The position numbers were made by a program, and so were the translations under genes. A model generated the notes under the pieces. The model searched no databases. It was not told the origin of the DNA and worked only from the letters and a program-made list of their open reading frames with translations. From assembly GCF_007786235.1 (NCBI RefSeq), contig NZ_VNFK01000016.1, forward strand, positions 1-64,000: a stretch of DNA of 64,000 nt, given 5' to 3'. How positions within the stretch are numbered: the first letter of the stretch is position 1; each line of letters opens with the position of its first letter. Source of the DNA: Paenarthrobacter nitroguajacolicus. Lineage in GTDB: Bacteria > Actinomycetota > Actinomycetes > Actinomycetales > Micrococcaceae. Below, in pieces: positions 53,786 through 63,844 of the stretch.

Positions 53786-55755
53786 AACGTGGGCAGACTG
53801 CCGGTGGTGGGGTGCTCCTGGCCCGGGAGGGGCCTGGCAAAGGGGACCTTCGTGCCCAAAACCTGGGCTACGACGTCGTGGGTGATCTTCTGGGCGGTGA
53901 GCCCTACGCGCTCAAGTACTTGACTGCGGGAACCGTGGACCAGGAATTCCACCGGCAGACCTACTTCGTTGAGGGCAGTGTCTACCCCTGCGGCGCGCAT
54001 TTCCTGGCGAATTCGCGATCCTACGCCGCCGGCCCTGACGCCGTCCTCAATGCAGATCACCAAGCGGTGGCGTGCAGCGAGGGCAATGATGGATTTGCGG
54101 ACAGGAAGGACCCAACGGGGGTCCACCACCGTTGAACTGATGCCTTGGGCGCCCAAGCGAGCGGCAACATCGAGTGCGAGCTCCGACATGGCACCCACGC
54201 TGACGATCAGGACGTCGTTCTCTGTGGAACCCTCCGGGCGCCGGGCGAGGATGTCCACGCCGTCGTGGAGACGCTCGATGGCCTCCACCTCGGATCCCAC
54301 GCTGCCTTTGGAGAACCTCACCACCGTGGGGGCGTCATTGATGGCGACAGCCTCCCGCAGTTCCTCGCGGAGCCGGCTGGCATCGCGAGGGGCGGCCAAG
54401 TGGAGTCCCGGCACGATCTGGACCATGGCCATGTCCCACATGCCGTGGTGGCTTGGACCATCCGGTCCGGTCACACCGGCACGATCCAGGACGATCGTAA
54501 CGCCGGCCTTGTGCAACGCCACGTCCATGAGGAGCTGGTCAAAGGCGCGGTTCAGGAAGGTCGCATAAACCGCCACCACCGGGTGCAGGCCGCCGAAGGC
54601 CATGCCCGCAGCGGAAGTGAGGGCGTGCTGCTCGGCAATGCCAACATCAATGACACGCTCCGGGTGGCGCTCGGCGAACTTATGCAGCCCCACAGGAATG
54701 AGCATGGCGCCGGTGATGCCTACGATGTCGGGACGCTCGTCCGCGATGTCCGCGATCTCCTCGGCGAACACTGAGGTCCAGGACCTGGCACCCGGCATTT
54801 CGGTGGACTCGCCCGTTTCGGGGTCGATGATTCCCACCGCATGGAATTGGTCGGCCTCATTGGCAAGTGCCGGAGCGTAGCCATGGCCCTTCTCCGTCAT
54901 CGCGTGCACGATCACGGGTCCGCCATAGGCTTTGGCTGTATTCAGCGCATGCTCCATGGCCTGAAGGTTGTGTCCGTCCACAGGCCCGATGTACTTCATG
55001 CCAAGGTCTTCGAACATCCCTTGAGGTGCCCACCAGTCCTTGATGCCCTTTTTCATGGCATGGAGGCTCTTGTACGTGAATTGTCCTGCAGGGCCGCCAT
55101 TCTGCAGCTTCCGCTTCCACCAGTCCAACATTCCCTCGTACGCCGGGGCGGTACGCAGCGAGTCGATGGTGGGTCGCAGGGACGCAAGGTAATCGGCAAG
55201 GCCACCGACGGTAGGGGCATACGAGCGCCCGTTGTCGTTGACAACAATGACCACGCGTCGCCGCTTGTCAGCGGCAATGTTGTTGATTGCTTCCCACGTC
55301 ATGCCGCCTGTAAGGGCGCCGTCCCCGACAACCGCGACGACGAACCGGTCGCCTTCGCCGGTCAGCTGGCGGGCACGTGAAATGCCATCGGCCCACGAAA
55401 GCGACGATGACGCGTGCGAGCTCTCCACAATGTCATGCTCGGACTCGGCCCGTTCCGGATAACCGGACAGTCCGCCCTGCTGGCGGAGCGTGCTGAAGTC
55501 CTGGCGGCCGGTCAGGAGCTTGTGCACATAGGACTGGTGCCCGGTATCGAAAACGATGCTGTCCCGCGGGGACTCAAAGATCCGGTGGACAGCCAGTGTG
55601 AGCTCAACGACACCCAGGTTCGGACCGAGGTGTCCACCCGTAGCGGCTACGTTGGTGATCAGGAATTCCCTGATTTCTCCAGCCAGTTGTTCCAGCTCCT
55701 GGCCGGACAGTTTGGCCAGGTCCTGTGGATCCTTGACGGTTTCCAAAAGTCCCAA
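53782..55755 (-). CDS. dxs: 1-deoxy-D-xylulose-5-phosphate synthase
   Basis: The first MEP-pathway step: pyruvate plus glyceraldehyde 3-phosphate, with TPP. The 657 residues have DTGHQSYVHKLL, the TPP motif GDGALTGGMTWEAINN, DRAGVTGPDGPSHHG and a transketolase C-domain. Together with the upstream DUF3000-rnd pair the order matches Rv2680-Rv2682c. Confidence 0.96.
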   Translation of the reverse strand: MGLLETVKDPQDLAKLSGQELEQLAGEIREFLITNVAATGGHLGPNLGVVELTLAVHRIFESPRDSIVFDTGHQSYVHKLLTGRQDFSTLRQQGGLSGYPERAESEHDIVESSHASSSLSWADGISRARQLTGEGDRFVVAVVGDGALTGGMTWEAINNIAADKRRRVVIVVNDNGRSYAPTVGGLADYLASLRPTIDSLRTAPAYEGMLDWWKRKLQNGGPAGQFTYKSLHAMKKGIKDWWAPQGMFEDLGMKYIGPVDGHNLQAMEHALNTAKAYGGPVIVHAMTEKGHGYAPALANEADQFHAVGIIDPETGESTEMPGARSWTSVFAEEIADIADERPDIVGITGAMLIPVGLHKFAERHPERVIDVGIAEQHALTSAAGMAFGGLHPVVAVYATFLNRAFDQLLMDVALHKAGVTIVLDRAGVTGPDGPSHHGMWDMAMVQIVPGLHLAAPRDASRLREELREAVAINDAPTVVRFSKGSVGSEVEAIERLHDGVDILARRPEGSTENDVLIVSVGAMSELALDVAARLGAQGISSTVVDPRWVLPVRKSIIALAARHRLVICIEDGVRAGGVGSRIRQEMRAAGVDTALNEVGLPVEFLVHGSRSQVLERVGLTAQKITHDVVAQVLGTKVPFARPLPGQEHPTTGSLPTL

Positions 55756-55861
55756 CGGCCCTCCTTAGGGTGAATGACGTGCTCGTTAACTTTAGCGCGT
55801 GCCCGGGGCCCGCGCGTTTGCCCTTGGCACCGATCTCCGGGAGCCGGTGTTCCGGACGCCA

Positions 55862-55897
55862 ACAGCCCCGGCTGGTCGGGCGACCAGCCGGGGCTGT
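55862..55897 (-). terminator. Hairpin between acn and dxs
   Basis: Perfect 17-bp arms (ACAGCCCCGGCTGGTCG and its complement) around GG. It should separate acn from dxs; no U-tract. Confidence 0.75.
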
Positions 55898-55930
55898 CTG
55901 GCTAGGAATAGCTGGTAACCAGCCGGTTCG

Positions 55931-58738
55931 CTACGCGGAGATCTGGCGCAGTACGTACTGCAGGATGCCACCGTTGCGGTAGTAGTCCGCTTCACCCGGA
56001 GTATCGATACGCAGGACAGCGTCGAACGACTTTGACGTTCCGTCTTCTGCCGTAGCTGTCACCTTGAGCGTCTTCGGTGTGGTGCCGTTGTTCAGCTCGG
56101 TGACGCCCTCAACCGCGAACGTCTCCGTACCGGTCAAGCCCAGCGTTGCTGCCGACTCGCCGGCAGGGAACTGCAGCGGAAGCACGCCCATGCCGATCAG
56201 GTTGGAGCGGTGGATACGCTCGTAGCTTTCAGCAACAACCGCCTTGACGCCCAAGAGCGCGGTGCCCTTGGCCGCCCAGTCACGCGATGAACCCGAGCCG
56301 TATTCCTTGCCTGCCAGGACAACCAGCGGCGTTCCGGCCGCCTGGTAGTTCTGGGCGGCGTCGTAGACGTAGGCCTGCGGTGCGCCTTCCTGGCTGAAGT
56401 CGCGGGTGAAGCCACCTTCGACGCCGTCCAGGAGCTGGTTCTTGATGCGGATGTTGGCGAAGGTACCGCGGATCATGACTTCGTGGTTGCCACGGCGTGA
56501 GCCGTAGGAGTTGAAGTCCTTGCGCTCCACACCGTTGGCCAGCAGGTACTGGCCGGCGGGGGTGTCCGACTTGAAGGAGCCGGCCGGGGAGATGTGGTCC
56601 GTGGTGACGGAATCGCCAAGCTTCAGGAGCACGCGGGCACCCGCGATGTCCTTGACGGGATCCGGCTGCGCCTTCATGCCCTCGAAGTACGGGGGCTTCC
56701 GCACGTAGGTGGAGTCCTCGGCCCAAGCAAAGGTGTCACCGGCGGGCGTGTCGAGCGCCTTCCAGCGGTCGTCGCCGTCGAAGACGCCTTCGTAACCCTT
56801 GGCGAACATGGCCTCGTCGATGGAGGAATCAATGACTTCCTGCACCTCGGTCGGGTTCGGCCAGATGTCCTTGAGGAAGACCTCGTTGCCTTCGGAGTCC
56901 GTGCCCAGGGCGTCAGTCTCGAAGTCGAAGTCCATGGAACCGGCCAGGGCGTAGGCGATGACCAGCGGCGGCGAAGCCAGGTAGTTCATCTTGACGTCCG
57001 GGTTGATGCGGCCTTCGAAGTTACGGTTACCCGACAGGACAGCCGTCACAGAGAGGTCGTTGGCTTGGATGGCCTCGGAGATTTCCGGCTCAAGCGGACC
57101 CGAGTTGCCAATGCAGGTGGCGCAACCGTAACCCACGATGTAGAAGCCGAGCTTCTCCAGGTAGGGGGTCAGGCCGGACTTCTCGTAGTAGTCGGTGACA
57201 ACCTTGGAGCCAGGAGCCACGGAGGTCTTGACCCACGGCTTGGACGTCAGGCCCTTGTCCACGGCGTTGCGTGCCAGGAGGGCAGCAGCCAGCATGACCG
57301 ACGGGTTGGACGTGTTGGTGCAAGAGGTGATCGAGGCGATCGACACAGCGCCGTGGTCCAGTTCGAATTCGCGGCCATCGGCAGTCTTGACGTGCACAGG
57401 CGCGGACGGGCGGCCGTGCGCACCGTTCGCAGCGGATGCAACGCGTGCCGTCTCCGTGGTGTGCGAATCGGCGTGCGTGAACGACGGCGAATCGGATGCC
57501 GGGAAGGATTCATCCAGGGCCTCGTCCACACTGCCGTCTTCAATGGAGACGTAGTTGTGGATGTCCTTGCGGAACTGTTCCTTGGCGTCCGTGAGCTCGA
57601 TGCGGTCCTGCGGACGCTTCGGGCCCGAGATGGACGGAACGACCGTGGACAGGTCCAATTCCAGGAACTCGGAGAAGCGCAGTTCGCGGGAGGGATCGTG
57701 CCAGAGGCCCTGTTCCTTGGTGTATGCCTCCACGAGGGCGACATTTGCTTCGGAGCGGCCGGTGAGGCGCAGGTAGTCCAAGGTGACATCGTCGATCGGG
57801 AACATGGCAGCCGTGGAACCGAATTCCGGGCTCATGTTGCCAATGGTGGCGCGGTTGGCCAGCGGCACGGCTGCAACGCCTTCGCCGTAGAACTCAACGA
57901 ACTTGCCAACGACACCGTGCTTGCGCAGCATTTCGGTGATGGTCAGAACGACGTCGGTAGCGGTGGCTCCGGCCGGGATGCTGCCGTTGAGCTTGAAGCC
58001 AACAACGCGGGGAATCAGCATGGAGACGGGCTGGCCGAGCATTGCTGCCTCAGCTTCGATACCGCCAACGCCCCAGCCCAGGATGCCCAGGCCGTTGACC
58101 ATGGTGGTGTGGGAGTCGGTGCCAACGCAGGTGTCGGGGTAGGCACGCAGAACGCCGTCGATTTCGCGGGTCATGACGGTCCGTGCCAGGTACTCAATGT
58201 TGACCTGGTGGACGATGCCGGTTCCCGGGGGAACAACCTTGAAGTCGTCGAAGGCCGTCTGGCCCCAGCGAAGGAACTGGTAGCGCTCACCATTGCGCTG
58301 GTACTCGATCTCCATGTTGCGCTCCAGTGCGCCGGAGTTACCGAAGGCGTCAATCTGGACGGAGTGGTCAATGACCATTTCTGCAGGCGCCAACGGGTTG
58401 ACGCGCTTGGGGTCACCGCCGAGTTCCTTAACGGCTTCGCGCATGGTGGCGAGGTCAACGACGCAGGGCACGCCAGTGAAGTCCTGCATGATGACTCGTG
58501 CCGGGGTGAACTGGATTTCCGTGTCGGGCTCCGCATTGGGATCCCAACCGGCCAGGGCGCGGACATGGTCCGCCGTAATATTGGCGCCATCCTCAGTCCG
58601 CAGGAGGTTTTCAAGCAATACCTTAAGGCTGAACGGAAGGCTGTCTGCGCCTTCTACGGAGTTCAACCGGAAAATTTCATAATCGGTGCCGGCTACATTC
58701 AGTACGCCTTTGGAACCGAAGCTGTCCACAGTGCTCAT
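55931..58738 (-). CDS. acn: Aconitate hydratase A
   Basis: Citrate to isocitrate in the TCA cycle, with a [4Fe-4S] cluster. The 935 residues have cluster Cys in SITSCTNTSNPSV and GCATCIGNSGPLEPE, and a swivelling C-terminal domain (GSSRDWAAKG). GAGAGGAG lies 8 nt before ATG. AcnA proteins can also bind RNA as apo-protein. About 245 bp without a gene lie upstream and should hold its promoter. Confidence 0.96.
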   Translation of the reverse strand: MSTVDSFGSKGVLNVAGTDYEIFRLNSVEGADSLPFSLKVLLENLLRTEDGANITADHVRALAGWDPNAEPDTEIQFTPARVIMQDFTGVPCVVDLATMREAVKELGGDPKRVNPLAPAEMVIDHSVQIDAFGNSGALERNMEIEYQRNGERYQFLRWGQTAFDDFKVVPPGTGIVHQVNIEYLARTVMTREIDGVLRAYPDTCVGTDSHTTMVNGLGILGWGVGGIEAEAAMLGQPVSMLIPRVVGFKLNGSIPAGATATDVVLTITEMLRKHGVVGKFVEFYGEGVAAVPLANRATIGNMSPEFGSTAAMFPIDDVTLDYLRLTGRSEANVALVEAYTKEQGLWHDPSRELRFSEFLELDLSTVVPSISGPKRPQDRIELTDAKEQFRKDIHNYVSIEDGSVDEALDESFPASDSPSFTHADSHTTETARVASAANGAHGRPSAPVHVKTADGREFELDHGAVSIASITSCTNTSNPSVMLAAALLARNAVDKGLTSKPWVKTSVAPGSKVVTDYYEKSGLTPYLEKLGFYIVGYGCATCIGNSGPLEPEISEAIQANDLSVTAVLSGNRNFEGRINPDVKMNYLASPPLVIAYALAGSMDFDFETDALGTDSEGNEVFLKDIWPNPTEVQEVIDSSIDEAMFAKGYEGVFDGDDRWKALDTPAGDTFAWAEDSTYVRKPPYFEGMKAQPDPVKDIAGARVLLKLGDSVTTDHISPAGSFKSDTPAGQYLLANGVERKDFNSYGSRRGNHEVMIRGTFANIRIKNQLLDGVEGGFTRDFSQEGAPQAYVYDAAQNYQAAGTPLVVLAGKEYGSGSSRDWAAKGTALLGVKAVVAESYERIHRSNLIGMGVLPLQFPAGESAATLGLTGTETFAVEGVTELNNGTTPKTLKVTATAEDGTSKSFDAVLRIDTPGEADYYRNGGILQYVLRQISA

Positions 58739-58983
58739 GGCAGGACTCCTCTCGCAACAGTTTCATCTTTGTCGCGTGGTTGGCCGCTAGCCAGTTAGGC
58801 GCACCTTACTTAGCCGGGCGGCACATCTCTCTTGGTCACCCCTGTCCGCGGCGCGGAACTGCGCGGGGCGGGACTACTACAGCCATCGTAGTGGCATACA
58901 TCTCCATTGCGGCACTGCCGTGGCGTAAGCTCCGAAACCCGCGGTCCCACCCGCTGCACCGCGGCGGGCGGGCGAGGTCGCGG

Positions 58984-60351
58984 TTATGCTGCCGGGACGA
59001 TGAGGCCCACGGTTTCCAAGTGATGGGTATTGGGATACAGATCAAAAGCCCGCAGCGACTCCAAGCGCCACCCGCCCTGATGGAAGTAACCCAGATCACG
59101 CGCGAACGAGGCGGGGTCGCAGGACACATACGCAATTGCGCGGGGCCCGGTTGCCATCAACTGCTTGACCACAGCCTTGCCTGCGCCGGCACGAGGTGGG
59201 TCCAAGACCACTGAATCGAAGCTGCGGGCTCGCTGATGCAGCACGCGTTCGACGCGTCCTTGGACGATTTCCACCTGTGGTTCGCCATGGAGGTTCTTTC
59301 GGGCGTCGCGGCTGGTTCCGGGTGCGCCTTCAACGGAAAGCACCGACCCTGTGACTCCCACCGCATCGGCCAAGGGGGCCGTAAAGAGGCCTGCACCGGC
59401 GTACAGGTCGGCAACTGCGGCGCCCGGCTGCAAGTACCCACCTCCGGAAAGGAAGTCCGTTACGGCGCCTACCAGCGTGTTGGGCGCATCCTTATGGATT
59501 TGCCAGAAGCCTTCCCCCGTGACGCGGTATTCATGGCCTGCGGCCGTCTCCTGCACCCAGGTCCTCCCCCGCAACTGCAGGACCTCGCCCTTGCTGGGGT
59601 CGAAGCTCGCCACCGAAATGTCATGCGGCAGTTGCGCCAGGATGCTGTGCAGCCGCTTGGGGCTGGTGCCTTCCTCCGGCGCCAGCAGCACCAAGGGCCG
59701 GGAACCGTTGGAGGGAACAGCGACTTCCACGCGGGCGATGCCCGACAGGTCAAGGTCCCACAGCCGGAGCTCGTTGATCCCCTGGACCGCCAAGGGCATT
59801 TCCTTGACAGGAACCACTACGTCCGAGCGGTGGGCATGCATGCCCAACCGCCCTTTGGTGGTGACCGCGAAACTGGCGCGAGTACGCCAGCCCAGTCCGC
59901 CGTCGTGGTTGTCACCCACGGCTTCCACCTCAGTGGCGAGGTCCAATCCGGCCAGCCGCTTGAGCTGTTCGGCCAGGACGTCGGCCTTCAGGGCCCGCTG
60001 CCGCTGAAGTGATATGTGGCCCAGTTCGGCGCCGCCCACCGGCGGACCGCCCCGCTTCCAGGAGCCCAGCGAGTCCGCCAGCTTCCAGAAGTGCGCCACG
60101 CGGTCCGGAGAAGCTTCCAGGACCTCGACGACGTCGGCGCGCCAGAAGCGCGATGAGTCGCCTGAGTCGGTCAGTCGGACACGAACCTTCTCGCCCGGGA
60201 TGGCATGGCGGACGAAGATGACGCGGCCTTCGTGGCGGGCGACGAAGTGCCCACCGTGGGCGATGGGCCCCACGTCCACGACGATTTCAGTGCCATTGAT
60301 GCCCTGACCTTCGCTGTGTTCGGTTGGGGAGGAATTGCTGTGGGAGGTCAT
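58984..60351 (-). CDS. TRAM-domain class I SAM-dependent RNA methyltransferase (TrmA/RlmD family)
   Basis: 455 residues from ATG 60351, overlapping the KimA-like stop by 4 bp. The N-terminal TRAM domain (GTEIVVDVGPIAHGGHFVAR) is followed by an insert and a Rossmann methyltransferase with DLYAGAGLFTAPLA, VVLDPPRAGAGK and the catalytic Cys in AYVSCDPASFARDL. It makes m5U in rRNA or tRNA; the site is unknown. It is the Rv2689c counterpart by position. Confidence 0.92.
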   Translation of the reverse strand: MTSHSNSSPTEHSEGQGINGTEIVVDVGPIAHGGHFVARHEGRVIFVRHAIPGEKVRVRLTDSGDSSRFWRADVVEVLEASPDRVAHFWKLADSLGSWKRGGPPVGGAELGHISLQRQRALKADVLAEQLKRLAGLDLATEVEAVGDNHDGGLGWRTRASFAVTTKGRLGMHAHRSDVVVPVKEMPLAVQGINELRLWDLDLSGIARVEVAVPSNGSRPLVLLAPEEGTSPKRLHSILAQLPHDISVASFDPSKGEVLQLRGRTWVQETAAGHEYRVTGEGFWQIHKDAPNTLVGAVTDFLSGGGYLQPGAAVADLYAGAGLFTAPLADAVGVTGSVLSVEGAPGTSRDARKNLHGEPQVEIVQGRVERVLHQRARSFDSVVLDPPRAGAGKAVVKQLMATGPRAIAYVSCDPASFARDLGYFHQGGWRLESLRAFDLYPNTHHLETVGLIVPAA

Positions 60352-62324
60352 TGGGTATCCTGCAGTGCCTTTGCTTCTTCGGACGACTTCAGCTGCCACG
60401 GAACGCTGGCAACCATGACGCCGGGCTCGAAATGGAGCCGGGTCTTGATTCGGAGTGCGGTCTGGTTATGGACCAATTGTTCCCACCACTTGCCCACCAC
60501 GTATTCGGGGATGTACACCACTATCAAGTCCCGCGGTGAGTCACGGCGCATGTTCTTGATGTAGTCCATGATGGGGGTCACGGTCTCACGGTAGGGGCTG
60601 GCCAACACGGTCAGTGGGACGGGAATCTCCAGTTTCTCCCAGTCCCTGACAGTGTGTTCAGTCTCTTCGGTGTTAATGTCCACGGTCACAGCATCCAGGC
60701 GCGATGGCCGCGAAGCCCGTGCATAAGCCAGGGCCCGAAGGACCGGCTTGCGGACGTGGGAGACGAGGAGCACAGCGTGGACCCGTGTGGGGAGGGCACG
60801 CGGTGACGAGTCTTCATCCACGGCAAGTTCCTTCGCCACGTTGTCATAGTGTGCGCGGATGCTCCACATGATCAGGAACAAGACGAACATGGCGAGGAGT
60901 GCAATCCAGGCACCTTGCTCAAACTTGGTGATCAGGACAATGACAAGCACCAAGGCCGTCATGCCGAACCCCAGCATGTTGATGGTGCGCGACTTGAAGA
61001 TCCGGCGGCGGACAGCTTTGTCCTTGGCCAGCTTCAGTTCCCGGCCCCAATGCCGGATCATGCCGAGTTGGCTGGCCGTAAACGAAATGAAGACGCCCAC
61101 AATGTACAGCTGGATCAGTTTGGTGACGTCGGCGTTGAACGCCAGGATCAAGACCAGCGCGCCGGCCGCAAGGGCGAGGACGCCGTTACTGAACGCCAGC
61201 CTGTCACCCCGCGTGCGGAGCTGGCGTGGAAGGTAGCCGTCCTGGGCGAGGATGGAACCCAGCACCGGGAAACCATTGAAGGCCGTGTTGGAGGCAAAAA
61301 CCAGGATGACGCCCGTTGCTGCGACGACGACATAGAAGAGGATGGAGCCGGAGCCGAAAATGGTGTCGGCTATCTGGCTGATCGCAGGGGTCTGGATGTA
61401 GCCCTCAGGAAGCGGTTTGCCATCCACCAGGAACTCCCTGGCGGGATCCAGGACAATGTGCACCTTGGTGGCGTTGGCCAGGTACAGGATTCCGGCAAGC
61501 ATGGATGCCGCAATGACACCCAGGAGCAAAAGCGTGGTAGCGGCATTCTTGCTTTTCGGTTTCCGGAAATTCGGCACGCCGTTACTGATGGCTTCCACCC
61601 CTGTCAGGGCTGCGGCGCCAGAGGAGAACGCCCGCAACAGCAGGAATGCGCCAGCCAAGCCCACCAGTCCTTCATCGAAGCCGGGTTCGGGAACAATGGT
61701 GAAGTTCGCCGAGGGCGCTTCCCCCAGCTGGCCCGTGATGGCCTGGAAAATACCTACCGCGGTCATGCCGAGGATGGAAGCCATGAAGATGTAGGTGGGG
61801 ACGGCGAAGAGTGTCCCGGCTTCCTTGACACCACGGAGGTTCACCAACGCGAGGATGACGACACCAATCGTGGCGATCAGCGCCTGTTGTCCATGAAGCG
61901 ACGGGATGGCGGTGGTCAGGTAGGTAGCCGCCGACGACATGGACACCGCCACGGTCAGCACATAATCCACCAGCAGGGCGGAAGCGACGGTGAGTCCGGC
62001 GTACTTGCCGAGGTTGACGTTCGCAATTTCATAGTCGCCGCCCCCGGACGGATACGCATGGACGTTTTGGCGGTAGGACGCCACGACTGTGAGCAAAACC
62101 ACCATGACCGCCAGCCCAACCAGCGGTGAAAACGCCACGGCGCTGACGCCTGCCAGGGCCAGCGTCAGGAGGATTTCATCGGGGGCATATGCCACCGAGG
62201 ACAAGGCATCCGAGGCGAAGATCGGCAAAGCGATGCGTTTGGGCAACAAGGTGTGGGACAGGCGGTCATTCCGGACAGGCCGGCCCACCAACACCCGCTT
62301 TGCGGCATTCAGAATTGTCAGCAC
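60348..62324 (-). CDS. KimA-like potassium importer (APC superfamily)
   Basis: 658 residues. About 12 transmembrane helices reach to residue 490, and a cytoplasmic C-terminal domain of about 150 residues follows (VHAVLLVSHVRKPVLRALAY, TVDINTEETEHTV). SDALSSVAYAPDEILLTL near residue 40 is the KimA/KUP signature. Bacillus KimA is a high-affinity K+/H+ symporter blocked by c-di-AMP. The divergent pair of TrkA/RCK proteins supports a potassium role here. It is the Rv2690c counterpart by position. Confidence 0.9.
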   Translation of the reverse strand: MLTILNAAKRVLVGRPVRNDRLSHTLLPKRIALPIFASDALSSVAYAPDEILLTLALAGVSAVAFSPLVGLAVMVVLLTVVASYRQNVHAYPSGGGDYEIANVNLGKYAGLTVASALLVDYVLTVAVSMSSAATYLTTAIPSLHGQQALIATIGVVILALVNLRGVKEAGTLFAVPTYIFMASILGMTAVGIFQAITGQLGEAPSANFTIVPEPGFDEGLVGLAGAFLLLRAFSSGAAALTGVEAISNGVPNFRKPKSKNAATTLLLLGVIAASMLAGILYLANATKVHIVLDPAREFLVDGKPLPEGYIQTPAISQIADTIFGSGSILFYVVVAATGVILVFASNTAFNGFPVLGSILAQDGYLPRQLRTRGDRLAFSNGVLALAAGALVLILAFNADVTKLIQLYIVGVFISFTASQLGMIRHWGRELKLAKDKAVRRRIFKSRTINMLGFGMTALVLVIVLITKFEQGAWIALLAMFVLFLIMWSIRAHYDNVAKELAVDEDSSPRALPTRVHAVLLVSHVRKPVLRALAYARASRPSRLDAVTVDINTEETEHTVRDWEKLEIPVPLTVLASPYRETVTPIMDYIKNMRRDSPRDLIVVYIPEYVVGKWWEQLVHNQTALRIKTRLHFEPGVMVASVPWQLKSSEEAKALQDTQ

Positions 62325-62435
62325 TCCGCAAAGCTACTCTGAATCACCAGCGATGTCATGACGGCGGTCGCGGGCTTACGCACGACGCAACGGTAAAGTC
62401 ATACCGAGCGGCAGGGACAACACACATTAGGAGAC

Positions 62436-63110
62436 ATGGTGGCTCACTTCGTGATCATGGGTTGCGGCCGCGTCGGCGCGACCCTTGCACACACTCTGGA
62501 GGATGCAGGCCATTCGGTGGCCATCATCGACCAGGATGAGCGGGCTTTCCGCCGGCTCCGCAACACGTTCACCGGGCGCAAGGTCACCGGCGTCGGCTTC
62601 GACCGGGACACCTTGAAGCAGGCCGGTGTCGAAGAGGCCTACGCTTTTGCCGCCGTTTCCAGTGGAGACAATTCGAATATCCTGGCTACCCGAGTGGCCC
62701 GCGAGACGTTCCACGTTGCCCACGTCGTTGCCCGCATCTACGATCCCGGCCGCGCCGAAATCTACCAGCGCCTCGGTATCCCCACGGTTGCGGCCGTGCG
62801 ATGGAGCGCCGACCAGGTTCTACGCCGTATTCTTCCCGAGCAACACCTGGCCGGGGATTACCGCGAGCCCTCAGGACGCCTGGTCCTGGCTGAAGTGGAT
62901 CTGCACCCGGACTGGATTGGACACAGCCTCAACTCCATCGAGGCCGCCTCGGGAATCCGCATCGCCTTCCTCACCCGGTTCGGCGAGGGCCTGCTGCCCC
63001 AGACAGGCACGGCCTACCAGGAAGGCGACACCGTCCACGCGATGGTGAGCCTGGACAGGGCATCCGAAACCAGCCGGATCCTCGCCAAAGCACCCGCCAA
63101 GGAGTCTTAG
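62436..63110 (+). CDS. ceoB: TrkA-family potassium-uptake regulatory protein (CeoB-like)
   Basis: 224 residues (ATG 62436; GTG 62439 has better spacing from AGGAG and may be the true start). The RCK_N fold has VIMGCGRVGATLAHTLEDAG and IIDQDE for the nucleotide ribose; RCK_C lies from about 135. RCK subunits gate K+ channels by binding NAD(H) or ATP/ADP. No TrkH/KtrB pore is nearby. Its stop overlaps ceoC by 1 bp. Confidence 0.92.
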   Translation: MVAHFVIMGCGRVGATLAHTLEDAGHSVAIIDQDERAFRRLRNTFTGRKVTGVGFDRDTLKQAGVEEAYAFAAVSSGDNSNILATRVARETFHVAHVVARIYDPGRAEIYQRLGIPTVAAVRWSADQVLRRILPEQHLAGDYREPSGRLVLAEVDLHPDWIGHSLNSIEAASGIRIAFLTRFGEGLLPQTGTAYQEGDTVHAMVSLDRASETSRILAKAPAKES

Positions 63111-63844
63111 TGAAAGTTGTCATCGTTGGCGCAGGAAGCGTCGGCTCGTCCATTGCCCGTGAGCTCCTCGCCCACAACCACCAGATCCTGCTGATAGACC
63201 TCAAACCTGAGGTCATCGGTCGCAGTGGACTGCGTGGTGCCCGCTGGCTGGTGGGCGATGCCTGCGAACTGAGCACCCTGCAGGACGCCAAACTTGAGGA
63301 TGCCGACGTCGTGGTTTCCGCCACGGGCGACGACAAAGTCAATCTTGTCGTGTCGCTGCTCGCCAAGACTGAATTCGGCGTGGGGCGAACCGTTGGCCGT
63401 GTCAATAACCCCAAGAATGACTGGATGTTCAACGATTCCTGGGGCGTCGACGTCGCGGTCAACACGCCGCAGCTCATGACAGCCCTGGTGGAAGAGGCCG
63501 TGGAGATCGGCGACATTGTCCGTTTGCTGACCCTTCAGACCGGTGTGGCCTCGATCGTCGAATTCACCGTCCCGCACGACTCGCACATCATTGGCAGCAC
63601 GGTGGGAGGGATCGAATGGCCGGAGGATGCAACACTGGTGGCCATTCTTCGCGACCAAGCCCCCATCACACCCACCCGAGACGACGTCCTGGACGGCGGC
63701 GACGAGCTGTTCTTCGTCACCACCATAGCCGCAGAGGACGGTCTGCGAGCGCTGCTGTCACCGGGATCCGCTGACGGGCAGGAACCCCGGGAAGGCGGCC
63801 CCGAAGTAACCGATCAGACCGCGGACGACGGCTTCGACGGCTGA
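63110..63844 (+). CDS. ceoC: TrkA-family potassium-uptake regulatory protein (CeoC-like)
   Basis: 244 residues from GTG 63110, overlapping ceoB by 1 bp (TAGTG). RCK_N shows VVIVGAGSVGSSIARELLAHN and LLIDLKPE; RCK_C spans about 140-220. The C-terminal 25 residues are acidic and disordered. The two RCK proteins likely assemble together, as for Rv2691-Rv2692. The 3' end overlaps the convergent DUF3159 gene by 31 bp. Confidence 0.92.
   Translation: MKVVIVGAGSVGSSIARELLAHNHQILLIDLKPEVIGRSGLRGARWLVGDACELSTLQDAKLEDADVVVSATGDDKVNLVVSLLAKTEFGVGRTVGRVNNPKNDWMFNDSWGVDVAVNTPQLMTALVEEAVEIGDIVRLLTLQTGVASIVEFTVPHDSHIIGSTVGGIEWPEDATLVAILRDQAPITPTRDDVLDGGDELFFVTTIAAEDGLRALLSPGSADGQEPREGGPEVTDQTADDGFDG

Noticed and set aside
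56594..58798. 734-codon plus-strand ORF opposite acn
   Set aside because: Antisense of aconitase with repetitive Val/Gly/Asp composition; no family match.
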